Assembly: GCF_001653715.1 (NCBI RefSeq) | Contig: NZ_LWHQ01000018.1 | Coordinates: forward strand, 1 to 49,043 | DNA: 49,043 nt | Direction of reading: 5' to 3' | Source: Methylobacterium platani | GTDB lineage: Bacteria > Pseudomonadota > Alphaproteobacteria > Rhizobiales > Beijerinckiaceae | The notes under the pieces: generated by a model | Databases searched by the model: none | What the model was told of the DNA's origin: nothing | The model's input: only the letters and a program-made list of their open reading frames with translations | Shown: positions 47,929-49,043 of the stretch, one piece after another | Numbering within the stretch: position 1 is the stretch's first letter | Layout of the letters: every line of letters starts with the position of its first letter | Translations under genes and position numbers: made by a program

Positions 47929-49043
47929 TCACGCCGCCCGCACCCCGGCCAGGAACCGCCGCACCTCGGCGGCGAGATGCTCGGACTGGCGCGACAGCGC
48001 GGCGGCCGAGACCAGCACCCGGCCCGCCGCCGCACCCGTCTCCTCCGCCGCCCCGGCGACGCCGACGATGGAGGTCGTCACGGCCCCGGTCCCGGCGGCG
48101 GCCTCCGCGACGTTGCGGGCGATCTCCTGCGTCGCCGCGCCCTGCTGCTCGACCGTGGCGGCGACCGCGGCCGCGACGCCGGCGATCTCACGGATGCGCG
48201 TCCCGATTCCCGCGATGGCCGTGACCGCCTCGCCGGTCGAGCCCTGGATCCGGCCGATCTGGCCGGAGATCTCCTCGGTGGCCCGGGCGGTCTGGCCGGC
48301 GAGCTGCTTGACCTCGGCGGCGACGACCGCGAAGCCGCGTCCCGCCGCCCCGGCGCGGGCCGCCTCGATGGTAGCGTTCAGTGCGAGAAGGTTGGTCTGC
48401 TCGGCGATCGACGAGATCAGGCTCACCACGTCGCCGATGCGGCTTGCCGCCTGCGCCAGGTCCTGCACCAGCCCCGCGGTGGCGTTCGCCTCGACCACGG
48501 CGGCCTGCGCGAGGCCGGACGTGTCGGTGACCTGGCGGGCGATCTCGGACACCGAGGTCCCGAGCTCCTCGGCGGCGACCGCGACGGTGCCGACATTGGC
48601 GGCCGCCCGGTCGGCGGCGACGGCGGCGCCGCTCGAGCGGCGCGCCGTCGCGTCGGCGGTGGTGCTCATCGTCCCGGCGGTGGCCTGCAGCTCGCCCGCC
48701 GCGGCGGAGACCGTCCCGACGATGCCGCCGACCGCCTGCTCGAAGCCGTCGGCCATCTGGCGCATGCCGAGCCGGCGCTGTTCCTCGGCCGAGGCACGCG
48801 CCAGCGCGGTCTCCTCCTCCAGCCGGCGGGTGCGGATCATGCCGTCGCGGAACACCGCCAGGGCATCCGCCATGGCACCGATCTCGTCGCGCCGCCCGCT
48901 GCCGGGGATCGCCGATCCGGTGTCGCCGCCGGCCAGCCGGCGCATGGCGGCGGTCATGGCGGCGAGCGGCCCGGTGACGGCCCGGAACACCCACGCGATG
49001 CCGCCGAGGCCGAGCGCCAGGACGACGAGCAGGAGGCCGGCCT
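47929..49043 (-). CDS. Methyl-accepting chemotaxis protein, 5' end beyond window
   Basis: C-terminal 370 residues of a chemoreceptor. At the window edge the frame reads [21 protein letters not shown], the second membrane helix, so the frame continues past 49043 and the GTG at 48990 is internal. Then HAMP ([17 protein letters not shown]), and the signalling domain with [42 protein letters not shown] and a C-terminal [12 protein letters not shown]. It is organised like the receptor at 1623 but is a distinct paralogue. Sensor domain not visible. Confidence 0.93.
   Translation of the reverse strand, partial: AGLLLVVLALGLGGIAWVFRAVTGPLAAMTAAMRRLAGGDTGSAIPGSGRRDEIGAMADALAVFRDGMIRTRRLEEETALARASAEEQRRLGMRQMADGFEQAVGGIVGTVSAAAGELQATAGTMSTTADATARRSSGAAVAADRAAANVGTVAVAAEELGTSVSEIARQVTDTSGLAQAAVVEANATAGLVQDLAQAASRIGDVVSLISSIAEQTNLLALNATIEAARAGAAGRGFAVVAAEVKQLAGQTARATEEISGQIGRIQGSTGEAVTAIAGIGTRIREIAGVAAAVAATVEQQGAATQEIARNVAEAAAGTGAVTTSIVGVAGAAEETGAAAGRVLVSAAALSRQSEHLAAEVRRFLAGVRAA

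Overview
The window is a high-GC chromosomal segment that looks like Methylobacterium or a close relative (Alphaproteobacteria, Hyphomicrobiales). The basis is the trpA-accD-folC gene order, an AccD that has lost its zinc-ribbon cysteines, an alphaproteobacterial LexA box (GAAC-N7-GAAC), several PhyR/EcfG general-stress promoters (GGAAC-N16-CGTT), and the family resemblance of most proteins. I found no rRNA, tRNA, CRISPR array, insertion sequence or prophage.

Layout. 1-5.1 kb: 3' part of glyA, a chemoreceptor, a pirin and a small hypothetical gene. 5.1-8.7 kb: priA, a DUF2293-like gene, and an AT-richer two-gene cassette (small acidic protein plus HEPN protein) that looks acquired. 9.0-13.6 kb: a small secreted protein, an orphan osmoprotectant-type ABC ATPase, then trpA-accD-folC. 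13.9-20.1 kb: an outer-membrane beta-barrel gene, then the C4-dicarboxylate regulon: dctBD divergent from dctA, with a textbook sigma-54 promoter. 20.2-26.3 kb: alpha/beta hydrolase, His-rich CDF zinc exporter, an EF-G-like GTPase with altered G motifs, a MaoC/mesaconyl-CoA hydratase-like enzyme, and a TRAP binding protein without its membrane subunits. 26.7-34.2 kb: one 2484-residue secreted protein joining a nuclease and a nucleotidase, ending in RTX and six novel-looking repeats, with a possible Pho box upstream. 34.3-37.3 kb: a cluster of small stress genes (PfpI protease, DUF6496 and others) with EcfG promoters, plus a cold-shock gene. 37.3-40.7 kb: a DnaQ-type exonuclease with a SWIM-like zinc motif and an enlarged ligA. 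40.9-41.8 kb: a BrnT/BrnA toxin-antitoxin pair and an orphan MNT nucleotidyltransferase. 41.8-47.6 kb: acyltransferase, glycosyltransferase, aspS, a WYL-like protein under apparent double stress control, and RNase D. 47.9 kb to the end: a chemoreceptor running out of the window.

The most interesting signals are (i) the WYL-like gene at 45801, whose upstream region carries an EcfG promoter, a perfect LexA box and a sigma-70 promoter placed so that the message would be leaderless; (ii) the HEPN cassette at 7886-8709, a candidate uncharacterised toxin-antitoxin or defence pair; (iii) the giant nuclease-nucleotidase with its C-terminal repeat domain; and (iv) a set of EcfG promoters that ties several unknown small genes to the general stress response. 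All function calls come from reading the translated proteins; nothing was searched or computed.
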